Assembly: GCA_016781505.1 (NCBI GenBank)
Contig: JADDQF010000102.1
Location: 1-64,000, forward strand
DNA length: 64,000 bases
From: a bacterium
GTDB lineage: Bacteria; Chloroflexota; Chloroflexia; Chloroflexales; Kallotenuaceae
Reading direction: 5' to 3'
In this document: one piece after another, positions 26,481 through 35,643 of the stretch
Numbering within the stretch: position 1 is the first letter of the stretch
Layout of the letters: the number at the start of each line of letters is the position of its first letter
The notes under the pieces: generated by a model
Database searches by the model: none
Told to the model about the DNA's origin: nothing
The model's input: only the letters and a program-made list of their open reading frames with translations
Made by a program: the position numbers and the translations under genes

Positions 26481-27920
26481 TTAGGCATCCAATACCTCGT
26501 GCAGCGCCTGCTCCGCGAGCTGCGGATTGGCCTGACCTTTGCTGGCTTTCATGACTTGGCCAACCAAAAACTTGATCGCCTGGGTCTTGCCCGCCCGATA
26601 ATCGTTGACGACCTTTGGATTGGCATCCACGGCTTGCTCGGCAAACTGACGCACCGCGCTGGTATCGCTGATCTGTCGCCAGCCTTTGGCATCCACAATC
26701 GACGTTGGATTGCTGCCGGTCCGAAAGCTCTCCTCAAAAACCAGCTTAGCGGTCGGGCCGTTAATCGTGCCGCCCTTGATCAAGCCCAACAGCTCGCCAA
26801 TAAACGCCGGTTGGAGGCGTGCCGCTACCACTCCAATCGTTTCCCCACTATCGTTCAGCAGGCGGAACAGCTCGCCGGTGATCCAATTAGCAATCGCTTT
26901 GGCTGGCTGGCCTTGCCCGGCGGTGACCGCCTGTTCAAAGTACTCGGCCACCGACCGCTCACTGGTCAGCAAGGCAGCATCCTGGGCCGACAAGGCGTAC
27001 TCGCGTTCAAAGCGCTGGCGCCGTGCATCCGGCAACTCCGGCAACTCGGCCCGTCGCGCTGTCGTCCAGTCCTCGGAGATGGCCAGCGGCGGCAGGTCCG
27101 GCTCGGGGAAGTAGCGATAATCGTGCGCGAGCTCCTTGGAGCGCTGCGGCTCCGTTATGCCTTTATCTTCGTCCCACCCACGCGTTTCTTGTTGCAGCGT
27201 TTGGCCACTCGCCAGTACCTTGGTTTGCCGCTCGATCTCATAGATCAGCGCGCGCTCAACGGAGCGGATCGAGTTCAGATTCTTGATCTCGATCTTGGTG
27301 CCAAAAGCGGTCGTGCCCCTAGGCCGCACCGACACATTGACGTCGAAGCGCATCGCACCCTCGTCCAGGTTGCCGCTGTTCACGCCAATCCAGACCAGCA
27401 ATTGCCGCATCTTGGCGCAATACAGCTTGGCTTCCTCGGACGAGCGAATGTCCGGCTCGCTGACCACCTCCATCAGGGGTACGCCCGACCGGTTGTAGTC
27501 CACCAGGGAGCCGTCTCCGCCGTGCGTCAGCTTGCCGGTATCTTCTTCCATATGTGCGCGGGTAACGCCGATCCGCCTGGTGCCCGTGCTGGTCTCTATG
27601 TCAAGCCAGCCAGCCGTGCTGATCGGATGGTCGTACTGGCTGCGCTGATACGACGACGGCAGGTCGACATAAAAATAATTCTTGCGATCAAAAAACGTAT
27701 CATGGTTGATGGAACAGTTAAGCGCAAGGCCGGCCATCGCGATCATCTCAATGGCGCGCTGATTCATCACCGGCAGCGAGCCTGGCAATCCCAAACAGAC
27801 CGGACACACATGCGTATTCGGCGCGGCGTTGGCGTAATCGGCGCTGCAGCCACAAAACATTTTCGAGTCGGTCAAGACTTGGGCGTGAACTTCCAGCCCG
27901 ATGACCGCTTCATACTCCAT
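26481..27920 (-). CDS. gatB: Aspartyl/glutamyl-tRNA(Asn/Gln) amidotransferase subunit B
   Basis: Kinase/tRNA-binding subunit of GatCAB, which makes Gln-tRNA(Gln) and Asn-tRNA(Asn) from misacylated tRNAs. 479 aa. It begins EAVIGLEVHAQVLTDSKMFC, with the zinc cysteines in MFCGC and HVCPVCLGLPG, then YFYVDLPSSYQ, GVPLMEVVSEPDI and the YqeY/tail domain at the C-terminus. Start at 27920 because GGAGG stands 5 nt upstream; the ATG at 27932 is itself part of that Shine-Dalgarno site. gatA and gatC are not adjacent. Confidence 0.95.
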   Translation of the reverse strand: MEYEAVIGLEVHAQVLTDSKMFCGCSADYANAAPNTHVCPVCLGLPGSLPVMNQRAIEMIAMAGLALNCSINHDTFFDRKNYFYVDLPSSYQRSQYDHPISTAGWLDIETSTGTRRIGVTRAHMEEDTGKLTHGGDGSLVDYNRSGVPLMEVVSEPDIRSSEEAKLYCAKMRQLLVWIGVNSGNLDEGAMRFDVNVSVRPRGTTAFGTKIEIKNLNSIRSVERALIYEIERQTKVLASGQTLQQETRGWDEDKGITEPQRSKELAHDYRYFPEPDLPPLAISEDWTTARRAELPELPDARRQRFEREYALSAQDAALLTSERSVAEYFEQAVTAGQGQPAKAIANWITGELFRLLNDSGETIGVVAARLQPAFIGELLGLIKGGTINGPTAKLVFEESFRTGSNPTSIVDAKGWRQISDTSAVRQFAEQAVDANPKVVNDYRAGKTQAIKFLVGQVMKASKGQANPQLAEQALHEVLDA

Positions 27921-27942
27921 ATGATCCTCCATACAGACGGGA

Positions 27943-27948
27943 ATTATA
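27943..27948 (-). promoter_or_regulatory. -10 element of gatB
   Basis: Minus-strand TATAAT in the context TGCTATAAT, an extended -10, about 23 nt before the gatB ATG. No good -35; the expected place falls in the AGGYTTY heptad repeats. Confidence 0.6.
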
Positions 27949-27954
27949 GCATGT

Positions 27955-28011
27955 AGGCTTCAGGTTTCAGGTAAATAGGCTTCAGGCTTTAGGTTTCAGG
28001 CTTCAGCCTTT
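27955..28011. repeat. Degenerate tandem heptad repeat AGGYTTY
   Basis: Eight consecutive 7- to 8-bp units starting with AG: AGGCTTC, AGGTTTC, AGGTAAAT, AGGCTTC, AGGCTTT, AGGTTTC, AGGCTTC, AGCCTTT. They fill most of the spacer between the divergent gatB and cysteine desulfurase genes. Confidence 0.8.
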
Positions 28012-28049
28012 TCTGATCGAATGTAGACAAGTAAGTTACCCAACAGCAG

Positions 28050-28077
28050 TTGCCTGTTGCCTGTTGCCTGTTGCCTG
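28050..28077. repeat. Perfect tandem heptad repeat (TTGCCTG)x4
   Basis: Four exact copies of TTGCCTG in tandem, just ahead of TACAAT (28085-28090), the likely -10 of the desulfurase gene. Each unit starts with TTGCCT, a usable -35-like hexamer; the copy at 28064-28069 is 15 bp from the -10. Copy number changes would alter promoter spacing. Confidence 0.85.
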
Positions 28078-28113
28078 ATTGGGGTACAATAGCGAGTGAA
28101 ACTGGAGAGATAC

Positions 28114-29304
28114 ATGATTGAGCGCACGCTGTATTTTGATCACGCCGCCACCACCCCGACTGACCCTGCGGTGGTCGATGCGATGTTGCCATACTTCACC
28201 GAATGCTTTGGTAATCCGTCCAGCATCTACCGTTTGGGCCGCTCTGCGCTCCAAGCCTTGGACGATGCTCGGTCGCTGACGGCTGAAGTGCTGCGCTGCT
28301 CGCCCAAGGAGCTTATTTTTCTGGGCGGCGGCTCGGAGTCGGATAATTTAGCCATCAAAGGTGTTGCTTTTGCGGCGCGTGAAGCTGGCAAAGGGCAGCA
28401 TATCATTACCAGTGCGCTTGAGCATCACGCCGTGCTCCATGCCTGCGATTACCTGAAGGCATTTGGCTTCGAGGTCACGGTGCTGCCCATCGACGGTGCC
28501 GGCCTTGTGTCACCCGCAGATGTACGCGCCGCAGTTCGGCCCGACACGGTGCTGGTGTCGATCATGTACGCCAACAACGAGATCGGCGCGATTCAGCCGA
28601 TTGCCGAAATCGGCGGGATCTGTCGCGAGCGGGGCGTTCTGTTTCATACGGATGCCGTTCAGGCGGCCGGCGCGCTGTCGTTGGATGTCCAGGCGCTCAA
28701 CGTCGATCTGCTGTCGTTGACGGCGCATAAGTTCTACGGGCCCAAGGGCGTGGGCGCGTTGTATGTCCGGCGCGGCGTGCAGCTGTTGCCGCAGATCAGT
28801 GGCGGTGGGCAGGAGCGGCGGCGGCGTGCCGGCACCGAGAATGTGCCCGGAATTGTCGGGTTTGCGACAGCCTTGCAGCGGGCGGAAGAGCGGCGCTCCA
28901 GCTATGTCGCCCACTGCACGGCGTTACGGGATCGGTTGATCGACGAGCTGTTGGAGCGCGTGCCTTTTACACGGCTCAACGGGCATCGGACGCAGCGGCT
29001 GGCGAACAATGCCAATCTTAGCTTTGCTTATACCGAAGGCGAGAGCATTCTGCTGCTGCTTGATCAGGCGGGCGTGTGCGCTTCGTCTGGCTCGGCCTGT
29101 GCCAGCGGCTCGCTCAATCCATCGCATGTGCTGATGGCCCTGGGTTTGGACGCCGATCAGGCCCACGGCAGCATTCGCCTGACCGTTGGGAAGGACACGA
29201 CCCATGCCGACGTTGATTACGTGCTTGACAAGTTGCCCGGTATGATCGAGCGGCTGCGCAGCGTGTCACCGCAGTATCGCGAGCAACTAGCGCTGAGCAA
29301 CTAG
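28114..29304 (+). CDS. Cysteine desulfurase (NifS/IscS family)
   Basis: PLP enzyme releasing sulfur from cysteine for Fe-S clusters or thio-modifications. 396 aa from the ATG at 28114 (GGAG 6 nt upstream). It begins LYFDHAATTPTDPAVVDAM and has the cofactor His in ALEHHA, the Schiff-base lysine in LTAHKFYGPKGVGALYV and the catalytic cysteine in ASSGSACASGSLNPSHVL. The compact loop around the Cys is the NifS/IscS type rather than SufS. No iscU or mnmA is next to it, so its target pathway is unassigned. Confidence 0.93.
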   Translation: MIERTLYFDHAATTPTDPAVVDAMLPYFTECFGNPSSIYRLGRSALQALDDARSLTAEVLRCSPKELIFLGGGSESDNLAIKGVAFAAREAGKGQHIITSALEHHAVLHACDYLKAFGFEVTVLPIDGAGLVSPADVRAAVRPDTVLVSIMYANNEIGAIQPIAEIGGICRERGVLFHTDAVQAAGALSLDVQALNVDLLSLTAHKFYGPKGVGALYVRRGVQLLPQISGGGQERRRRAGTENVPGIVGFATALQRAEERRSSYVAHCTALRDRLIDELLERVPFTRLNGHRTQRLANNANLSFAYTEGESILLLLDQAGVCASSGSACASGSLNPSHVLMALGLDADQAHGSIRLTVGKDTTHADVDYVLDKLPGMIERLRSVSPQYREQLALSN

Positions 29305-29347
29305 CACCGGAGCCGAAGCAGCAGGAGCGTATTGCTCGTAGGTGGTT

Positions 29348-30193
29348 ATGGCTGAAGCACGAATTTTATATGTCGCGACGACAGATGGCTTGATCCAGCT
29401 TGCTAATCCTGGCAAGAGCGACCGGTGGCGCGAAGTGGGGCGCGCGCTGCAAGGGCAAGATGTGCGCGCGGTTGTGGCGTCGCCGCTCGATCCGCTGCTC
29501 GTCTATGCCGCAACTGTGCAGGGCGTATCCCGCTCAGCCAATGGCGGCCAGAGCTGGACCGTCGTCGATGCCCAGCCCGTCCGAACGTTGGCATTCGACC
29601 AAGCCGGCGTTGTGTACGCGGGCACCGAGCGTGGATTGGTGCTGTCGAGTGCGGACGGCACAACCTGGCAAGCCGCTGATGCGTTTGCTGGACCGGTGGT
29701 GCAGATCGTCGTGGGCAGCGACGACACGCTGCTGTCGGTTGGGGCTGATGGCACGGTTTGCCAGCGTACGCCGGAAGGGTGGGTGCCGCGGGCGATTCAT
29801 GTGCCGCATGTGCGGGGGTTGGTGCCGAGTGCGGCTGAGCCTCATACGTTGTATATTGTGAACCAAACCTCGCTGGTAACGCCGCTGGGGACGCAACGGC
29901 TGGCATCGCGGCCAACCGGAGCTCTGTTGACGTTGCGCGGCGGTTCCGAGGTGCTGCTGATCGGTACCGAGGGCACATTGTTGCGCTCCGAGGACGCCTG
30001 CTATTCGCTCTCAGAGGTGCCGGGGCCGGAGCGTGCAGCGGTGTTAGTCTCACCGCCGCGCTTTGTGGACCAAGCATTTGCCGGAACACAGGGTGGGGAG
30101 CTATGGTTCAGTGCCGATCGCGGTCGTAATTGGCAGCAGTTGTGGAGTGGAGATGCGGCGATACGGGGCATAGCATTCGCGCGGGCATTGTAA
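29348..30193 (+). CDS. BNR/Asp-box beta-propeller protein
   Basis: 281 aa from the ATG at 29348. Repeated units end in Asp-box-like motifs: SANGGQSWTVVD, SSADGTTWQAAD, RSEDACYSLSEV and SADRGRNWQQLW, as in sialidase-type and YCF48-like propellers. No signal peptide or membrane segment, so it appears cytoplasmic, unlike most such proteins. Function unknown. It begins 43 bp after the desulfurase stop and is followed by a strong terminator, so the two probably form one unit. Confidence 0.7.
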   Translation: MAEARILYVATTDGLIQLANPGKSDRWREVGRALQGQDVRAVVASPLDPLLVYAATVQGVSRSANGGQSWTVVDAQPVRTLAFDQAGVVYAGTERGLVLSSADGTTWQAADAFAGPVVQIVVGSDDTLLSVGADGTVCQRTPEGWVPRAIHVPHVRGLVPSAAEPHTLYIVNQTSLVTPLGTQRLASRPTGALLTLRGGSEVLLIGTEGTLLRSEDACYSLSEVPGPERAAVLVSPPRFVDQAFAGTQGGELWFSADRGRNWQQLWSGDAAIRGIAFARAL

Positions 30194-30210
30194 ATTTCGG
30201 GGCTGGCCGG

Positions 30211-30242
30211 AGCGAGGGCGCTGACAAGCGCCCTCGCTTTTT
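30211..30242 (+). terminator. Rho-independent terminator after the BNR gene
   Basis: Perfect 11-bp stem AGCGAGGGCGC (30211-30221) with GCGCCCTCGCT (30228-30238), loop TGACAA, then TTTTT. It ends the desulfurase-BNR unit. Confidence 0.92.
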
Positions 30243-30355
30243 GATGCCGAGCCTAAGCGCAGCCTGATTGGTGGCCCCGAAATTGGTCTATCGGCAGGGG
30301 TTAGGGTAAACTACCGCCTTCGTACGGCCGAGCCCTAGTCCGGAGGTGGGAACGC

Positions 30356-30904
30356 ATGGCATCTGAACGGCGGACGCAATCCTTGAGCCTAGCGCGCGTC
30401 TGGGTGCGCAGCAACATCATTACCACGGTGCTGATCGTGTTTATTCTGTTGTCGCTCCTGCTGCACGCGCTCACGATCGGCGCGCTGATACGCGTGCGTG
30501 GCACCCTGCAGCGGCAGCTTGATATTAGCTCTCAACAGCTGGCCCAAGTTCGCCAGCAAAAGGTCCGCTACGATTTTCCGGTTGACCAAACCTTTTCAAT
30601 CGATACCACCATCGCCATTAGCGAAACGGTAACCGTGCCGATCAACATAAGCGTGCCGATCAAGGAGACGGTGACTCTGCCGATCGACACCCCGCTTGGT
30701 CCCGTGCCGATTACAGTGCCGCTCGACATGACGGTGCCGATCACAGATACGATCGAGGTGCCGATCTACAGGCAGCTGCCTTTCAAGGCCGACATCCCGA
30801 TTCAAACCGACATCCCGATCGACATCGACCTGAGCCAGCCCCCACTAGGCGACATTTTGCAACAATTTCAGGATGCACTGCAGGACCTGCGTAATCGCTT
30901 ATGA
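30356..30904 (+). CDS. Single-pass membrane protein with VPI-rich repeats
   Basis: 182 aa, not recognised. The N-terminal ~18 residues are polar and basic, then a membrane helix (about 20-46) and a short coiled-coil-like stretch (residues ~50-68, QRQLDISSQQLAQVRQQ). From about residue 75 there is a run of short repeats built on VPI/LPI/IPI with alternating Thr, Asp and Glu (TVTVPI, SVPIKETVTLPI, TVPITDTIEVPI), which looks like an extended beta stalk outside the membrane. It ends with a short amphipathic helix (LGDILQQFQDALQDL). It overlaps the next gene by 4 bp (ATGA), so the two products probably work together at the envelope. Confidence 0.7.
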   Translation: MASERRTQSLSLARVWVRSNIITTVLIVFILLSLLLHALTIGALIRVRGTLQRQLDISSQQLAQVRQQKVRYDFPVDQTFSIDTTIAISETVTVPINISVPIKETVTLPIDTPLGPVPITVPLDMTVPITDTIEVPIYRQLPFKADIPIQTDIPIDIDLSQPPLGDILQQFQDALQDLRNRL

Positions 30905-32403
30905 CGTTTCGAACCCGTTCCCACACGCGACAACTCACCTTACCGCGCCTGCCGCTCGTACTCAGTGTATGGCTGGCCTTGGCCTGCGGATCTTGGGCTC
31001 TGCTCCGTGGGGTGGAATACGTGCTGCTAGCCCTGCGTTATGCCGCGCCCCTGGATGGGCAGGAAGGTATGGCCTTGTGGGAGGCGGCGCTGCTGCGGAA
31101 TAGCCTGGGCTTGTATCTTCCGGTTGTGCCCTCGTACTTCGTGTCGGCTCCGTATCCGCCGCTGCATCCTGTGTTGCTGGCCGTCTTCGGGCCCTCGACG
31201 ACCCCTCACCTTTTCTGGGCTGGCCGAGTAATTTCGCTGGTAGCCGCACTGCTGGTGGCTGTTTGCGGCTTTGGCTTGGTGCGGCGCGTGACAGGGTCGA
31301 AGCAAGGCGGCGTCTCCTCTGCCGTTCTGATTCTTGCTTTTGCGCCGGTTCAGCTGTGGGCGATGCGGATCAAGCCGGACATGGTCGGACTCGCCTTGAC
31401 CATCGCCGGCCTGTGGCTTGTCGCACGCTGGCCCGGCGAGCCCGCTATTGCGGATGGTCGTGGAACGGCTCGCCGCTCCTGGAAACTGCCTTCCGCTACC
31501 TTGGTTGCCGCTGCCTCCGCCTTTGTTTTGGCCCATTTCACCAAACAAACGCTGCTTGGCGGGCCACTGGCAGCTGCTACCTTTTTGATGTTACATGATT
31601 GGCGCCTGGCAGTGCGCTGGGGCTTGCTGTATCTGCTGCTGTTGGCCGGCACCTGGTTGCTGCTTGACCTTGTAACGCATGGCCAGTACACCTATCATAT
31701 CTGGGTGCTACACAAGCTCCAATGGTCGGGTGACCGCTTCTGGAAGCTGGCCAGCCAGCTCCGGGACATGTGGCCGCTGCTCGTGCTCGGCTTGATCGGC
31801 TTAGTCGTGTGCCGTCGGCAGCCGACGGTCATTAATGCCTACCTGCTCTGGGCGCCCGCCTCGCTGATCGGGGCAGGCGTGGTCGGGTCACACCATAATC
31901 ATCTGCTCGAAACGGGCGTTGCGCTCGTGCTGGCGGGTGGCCAAGCGGTTGGCCTCGGTATGATGTCCGGAGGCACGTTGCGGGTGCTAGCGCCGGTGTT
32001 GATAGGGACCCAACTATTGTTTTGGCGCGTGCCCCTGCCCTGGTTTGCGGGCGATTTCCAGCCCGATCTGCGCTACTCACGCTATATTGACTACGTTCGT
32101 GCCACGCCGGGCGAGGTGTTGGCGGACGATGTTGGGCTGGTTTACGCCGCGGGAAGGCCGCTCTTCTACGACGATCCGGCTGCCATGGGCCCGGCTGCCG
32201 TGCTTGGTTTATGGGATCAACGCCAATTCGTTGCGGACATTCGCGCCAAACGCTACAGCGCCATTATTCTACCGATCAATGTTTTCGAAGACGGGCTGAT
32301 TGATCCGTCAGCGCGCTGGACGCCCGAGATGCTGCAAGCGGTCAAAGACGCATACACCGTCAAGTTCAAAGACACGCTGATCATCTACGCGCCCCGGCCC
32401 TGA
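30901..32403 (+). CDS. Polytopic membrane glycosyltransferase-like protein (GT39/ArnT-like)
   Basis: 500 aa, with 9 to 11 hydrophobic segments beginning at about residue 18. The first loop carries DGQEGMALWEAALLRNSLGLY followed by YPPLHP, the order seen in GT-C lipid-linked-sugar transferases (PMT/ArnT-like): an acidic residue in the first extracytoplasmic loop, then a proline-rich segment. The C-terminal soluble part is short (about 100 residues). It probably moves a sugar from a polyprenyl carrier onto a protein or lipid outside the membrane. Coupled by a 4-bp overlap to the VPI-repeat protein, which might be its target or scaffold; that is inference. Confidence 0.7.
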   Translation: MTFRTRSHTRQLTLPRLPLVLSVWLALACGSWALLRGVEYVLLALRYAAPLDGQEGMALWEAALLRNSLGLYLPVVPSYFVSAPYPPLHPVLLAVFGPSTTPHLFWAGRVISLVAALLVAVCGFGLVRRVTGSKQGGVSSAVLILAFAPVQLWAMRIKPDMVGLALTIAGLWLVARWPGEPAIADGRGTARRSWKLPSATLVAAASAFVLAHFTKQTLLGGPLAAATFLMLHDWRLAVRWGLLYLLLLAGTWLLLDLVTHGQYTYHIWVLHKLQWSGDRFWKLASQLRDMWPLLVLGLIGLVVCRRQPTVINAYLLWAPASLIGAGVVGSHHNHLLETGVALVLAGGQAVGLGMMSGGTLRVLAPVLIGTQLLFWRVPLPWFAGDFQPDLRYSRYIDYVRATPGEVLADDVGLVYAAGRPLFYDDPAAMGPAAVLGLWDQRQFVADIRAKRYSAIILPINVFEDGLIDPSARWTPEMLQAVKDAYTVKFKDTLIIYAPRP

Positions 32404-32493
32404 TTGCTGCCCGACAAAGGTAGTGTCGGGACCATCACGTGTGCTCCCGCTGCTAGCTGCCAAATGGTGGAGCGCAGCTAGTGCTGGCGCAGG

Positions 32494-32521
32494 TTGACAG
32501 CGACCCTCGCTGCTCTATAAT
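32494..32521 (+). promoter_or_regulatory. Promoter of recJ
   Basis: TTGACA (32494-32499) and TATAAT (32516-32521), both perfect consensus, spacer 16 bp. Start near 32528, about 22 nt before the recJ ATG. Confidence 0.85.
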
Positions 32522-32549
32522 CCCTGCTAGCATATGCCTCGAGGAAATC

Positions 32550-34253
32550 ATGCCACCACGTGCTCGTTGGGTTCCGCGCGCGGCCGCACCCACTACCTAT
32601 ATCCATGAGCTGCCAGCTGATGTTTCACCATTGGTTGGACAGCTGCTTTGGAATCGCAACATCACCGATCCGGCTCAAGCTCGGCCGTTTCTGGCTGCCG
32701 AGTACGCGATGCTCCACGATGCGTTTGCGCTGCGTGATATGGAGCGCGCCGTGGCGCGCATTCGCCTTGCCATTGAGCAGCAAGAAACTGTCGCGGTTTA
32801 TGGTGATTTCGACACCGATGGCGTGACCGGCGTCGCGCTGCTGAAGCAGGCGTTATCGGCGTTCGGCCTTGAGGTGCTGCCCTATATTCCCAAGCGTTTG
32901 GAAGAAGGGTACGGCCTGAACATGCAGGCCGTCGAGGCCCTGGCGCGGCAGGCGCAGCTGCTGATCACCGTGGATTGCGGCATTTCCAATGCCGCCGAAA
33001 TTGCACGGGCACAGGCACTCGGTCTCGACGTGATTGTGCTCGACCATCACACGCCGCCCGCCGTTCTGCCCCAAGCCTACGCCCTGATCAATCCCAAGCG
33101 CGATGGCTGTGCCTATCCGTATAAAATGCTGGCGGGAGTTGGCGTTGCCTACAAACTGACCCAGGCATTGCATCGGGCTGGCCTCCGTTCAGGCTTGAAA
33201 GGACGCGACCTGCTCGACGTCGTGGCGCTGGGCACTGTTACCGACATGGCTCCCCTGGACGGCGAAAATCGGGTGCTGGTCAAGCATGGGCTGGTGGCGC
33301 TCAACACCACCGAACGACCGGGCATTAATGCGCTGATCGACGCTGCTGCCGCGCGGCGGCCGGTCGATGCGCGGACTATCGGATTCACGTTGGGTCCGCG
33401 CATCAACGCGGCCGGTCGGCTCGACGATGCGATCAGGGCCTATGAGCTCCTCCTTGCGAGCACGGAGCCGGAAGCCCGCAGGCTTGCCGATGAGCTCAAC
33501 ACGATCAACCTGCAGCGTCAAACGTTGACCAAAGATGTGCAGCGGGCGGCGCATGAGCTAGCCGTCGCGAGCGGCAAGCATGAGCAACGCGTGATTATCC
33601 TGGATGGGTCGGACTTTCCGGCGGGCGTGGTTGGGCTGGTGGCGGCGCGGCTGGTGGAAACCTTTTGCCGTCCGGTACTGCTGCTTGAGCGGGGCGAGCT
33701 AACCAGCCGTGGCTCGGGACGTTCCATCGTCGGCTTTTCGATCATCGATGTCTTGACCGAAGTTGGTCACCTGTTCCAAAAGTTCGGCGGGCATACCATG
33801 GCTGCCGGCTTTACGATCAGTAACGCCCATCTGCCGGAGCTGGAAGCACGCCTCAATGCGATCGCCGCCCGTGATTTGGCCGACGACCTGTTGATTCCCC
33901 GGCTGATGTACGATGCCGAGCTGCGCCTGGGACAACATTCGCTGGAGCTGATCGATCAGATCGCCCAGCTGGAACCGTATGGCCATGGCAATCCCGAGCC
34001 GGTCTGGGTTTCCCGCGGCGTGCGAGTGATCGATGCGCGGACGCTGGGCCGGGAGCGGCAGCACCTCAAGCTCCGGTTGTTTGACGGTCAGACCGCGGTC
34101 GATGCCCTATGGTGGCGCCACGCGGAGCGTCTTGAAGCGTTTGCGCACAACCCACGGGTAGATGTGGCCTACACGTTGTCTACCAACGAGTATCTGGGCA
34201 AGCGCCGCGTCCAACTGATCGTTAAGGATGTGTTGCCCTGCGGAGCAACCTAG
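32550..34253 (+). CDS. recJ: Single-strand-specific 5'-3' exonuclease RecJ
   Basis: 567 aa from the ATG at 32550 (GAGG upstream, close behind a consensus promoter). DHH-family motifs in order: VAVYGDFDTDGVTGVALL (motif I), TVDCGISNAAEI, VIVLDHHTPP (DHH motif), a DHHA1 region with GFTLGPRINAAGRLDDA and SGRSIVGFSIIDVL with KFGGHTMAAGF, and the C-terminal OB fold. All metal-binding aspartates and histidines look intact. Acts in recombination and repair of stalled forks. Confidence 0.95.
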   Translation: MPPRARWVPRAAAPTTYIHELPADVSPLVGQLLWNRNITDPAQARPFLAAEYAMLHDAFALRDMERAVARIRLAIEQQETVAVYGDFDTDGVTGVALLKQALSAFGLEVLPYIPKRLEEGYGLNMQAVEALARQAQLLITVDCGISNAAEIARAQALGLDVIVLDHHTPPAVLPQAYALINPKRDGCAYPYKMLAGVGVAYKLTQALHRAGLRSGLKGRDLLDVVALGTVTDMAPLDGENRVLVKHGLVALNTTERPGINALIDAAAARRPVDARTIGFTLGPRINAAGRLDDAIRAYELLLASTEPEARRLADELNTINLQRQTLTKDVQRAAHELAVASGKHEQRVIILDGSDFPAGVVGLVAARLVETFCRPVLLLERGELTSRGSGRSIVGFSIIDVLTEVGHLFQKFGGHTMAAGFTISNAHLPELEARLNAIAARDLADDLLIPRLMYDAELRLGQHSLELIDQIAQLEPYGHGNPEPVWVSRGVRVIDARTLGRERQHLKLRLFDGQTAVDALWWRHAERLEAFAHNPRVDVAYTLSTNEYLGKRRVQLIVKDVLPCGAT

Positions 34254-34434
34254 GCTGCATTGTTTGATTCACGCGTAACAGTGCCAGAACCCGCGGCGAG
34301 CGCCCATAGTCGCCCGTATAATCGTAGACTCGCACAATGCTGGTGCCAGGAGGCAATGACGCCGCGTGCTTTAACAATTTGTCAAACCGTGGCGTGGGCT
34401 ACGCCCTGGGGCGACAACGGAAGGAGTTTGAGCA

Positions 34435-35592
34435 GTGAAGATTGGTATTCTAACCGGCGGCGGGGATGTTCCAGGGCTTAATCCGTGTATCAAGGCGGTT
34501 GTTAACCGAGCGGCGGCGGCCGGAATCGATGTCGTGGGTATTCGGCGGGGCTGGGGCGGTCTGCTGAATTACAACCTTGACGACGAGAGCGATCGGGAAG
34601 AATGGATCCAGCCGCTAACGCCCACTCAGGTGCGCACTATCGACCGCTACGGCGGCACGCATCTCCATACGTCCCGTACCAATCCTGGCCGAGTGCGGCC
34701 GGGGATGATGCCGGCCTTTTTGCGAGATCGCTTTCCGATCCCCGAAGGCAAGCAGCACACCGACTGCACACCCCATGTGCTCGAGGTGCTCGAACATCTT
34801 GGCATCGATACGCTGATTCCGATTGGCGGCGATGACACGCTCAGCTATGCGGTGCGGATGCATCAGGAAGGCGTTCGGGTGGTCGCGATTCCCAAGACCA
34901 TGGATAACGACGTCTTTGGGACCGACTACTGCATCGGCTTTTCGACCGCCGTCACGCGTTCGGTTGAGTTTATCAACGCGCTGCGGACCCCGACGGGCTC
35001 GCACGAGCGGATCGCGGTGATCGAGTTGTTTGGCCGTAACTCCGGCGAGACCGCCTTGATCTCGGCCTACCTGGCCGACGTAGACCGAGCCGTGATCAGC
35101 GAGGTGCCCTTCGACGTCGAGCGGTTGGCGCAATTTCTGGTCGACGACAGGCGCCGCAATCCGTCCGATTATTCGATCTGCGTGATCTCAGAGGGCGCGT
35201 CGATGCAGGGTGGTCAAATTGTCGAGTATGGCCAGGAAGATGCGTATGGCCACAAAAAGCTCGGCGGCATCGGCATGATCACGGGCGAGGCGATCAAACG
35301 CATCACCGGTGTAGACATTGTGCACCAGCAGCTTGCCTATCTGATGCGTGCCGGCGCGCCCGATTCGCTCGACCGCATGGTTGCGATCTCGTACGCCAAT
35401 CTCGCCGTCGATCAAGTGCTGCAGGGCCACAGTGGCCGGATGGTCGCCCTGCAAAATGGCGCCTACACCACCGTGCCCGTGGACACGATGATGCACGGCT
35501 CCAAGCGGGTCGATGTACCCGAGCTGTACGACACCGAGACGTACCGGCCACGCGTTTCCCACGTGCTGGGCAAGCCAATGTTCTTGTATTAG
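34435..35592 (+). CDS. pfp: Phosphofructokinase, residues of the PPi-dependent type
   Basis: 385 aa from a GTG with GGAAGGAG upstream. Phosphofructokinase fold: [12 protein letters not shown] at the N-terminus, [34 protein letters not shown] and [25 protein letters not shown]. In E. coli ATP-PFK the key positions are GGDGS and PGTIDND; here they are GGDDT and PKTMDND. Asp at position 104 and Lys at 124 (E. coli numbering) block ATP and favour pyrophosphate, so I call it PPi-dependent and reversible. It resembles the actinobacterial PPi-PFK group. TATAAT at 34317-34322 is its likely -10. Confidence 0.85.
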   Translation: MKIGILTGGGDVPGLNPCIKAVVNRAAAAGIDVVGIRRGWGGLLNYNLDDESDREEWIQPLTPTQVRTIDRYGGTHLHTSRTNPGRVRPGMMPAFLRDRFPIPEGKQHTDCTPHVLEVLEHLGIDTLIPIGGDDTLSYAVRMHQEGVRVVAIPKTMDNDVFGTDYCIGFSTAVTRSVEFINALRTPTGSHERIAVIELFGRNSGETALISAYLADVDRAVISEVPFDVERLAQFLVDDRRRNPSDYSICVISEGASMQGGQIVEYGQEDAYGHKKLGGIGMITGEAIKRITGVDIVHQQLAYLMRAGAPDSLDRMVAISYANLAVDQVLQGHSGRMVALQNGAYTTVPVDTMMHGSKRVDVPELYDTETYRPRVSHVLGKPMFLY

Positions 35593-35643
35593 AAGTGGGC
35601 TGAACACTGGGGCTTTAGCCCCACGGCTACAACGTATCGGAAC

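Noticed and set aside
26325-27956. A 543-aa open frame on the plus strand opposite gatB
   Set aside because: gatB on the minus strand has full family motifs, a good start and a terminator. The opposite frame is only a by-product of GC-rich codon use.
27955-28077. Repeats that could suggest a CRISPR array
   Set aside because: Units are 7 bp and directly adjacent, with no spacers; no cas genes are present.
34356-34481. Small ORF ahead of and overlapping pfp, with AGGAGG nearby and three Trp codons
   Set aside because: AGGAGG ends only 2 nt before the ATG, too close to work. Trp is not an end product of the downstream gene and no terminator follows.
35608-35624. GGGGCT/AGCCCC hairpin after pfp as its terminator
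   Set aside because: Very small loop and no T-run; the strong nearby hairpin serves the opposite strand.
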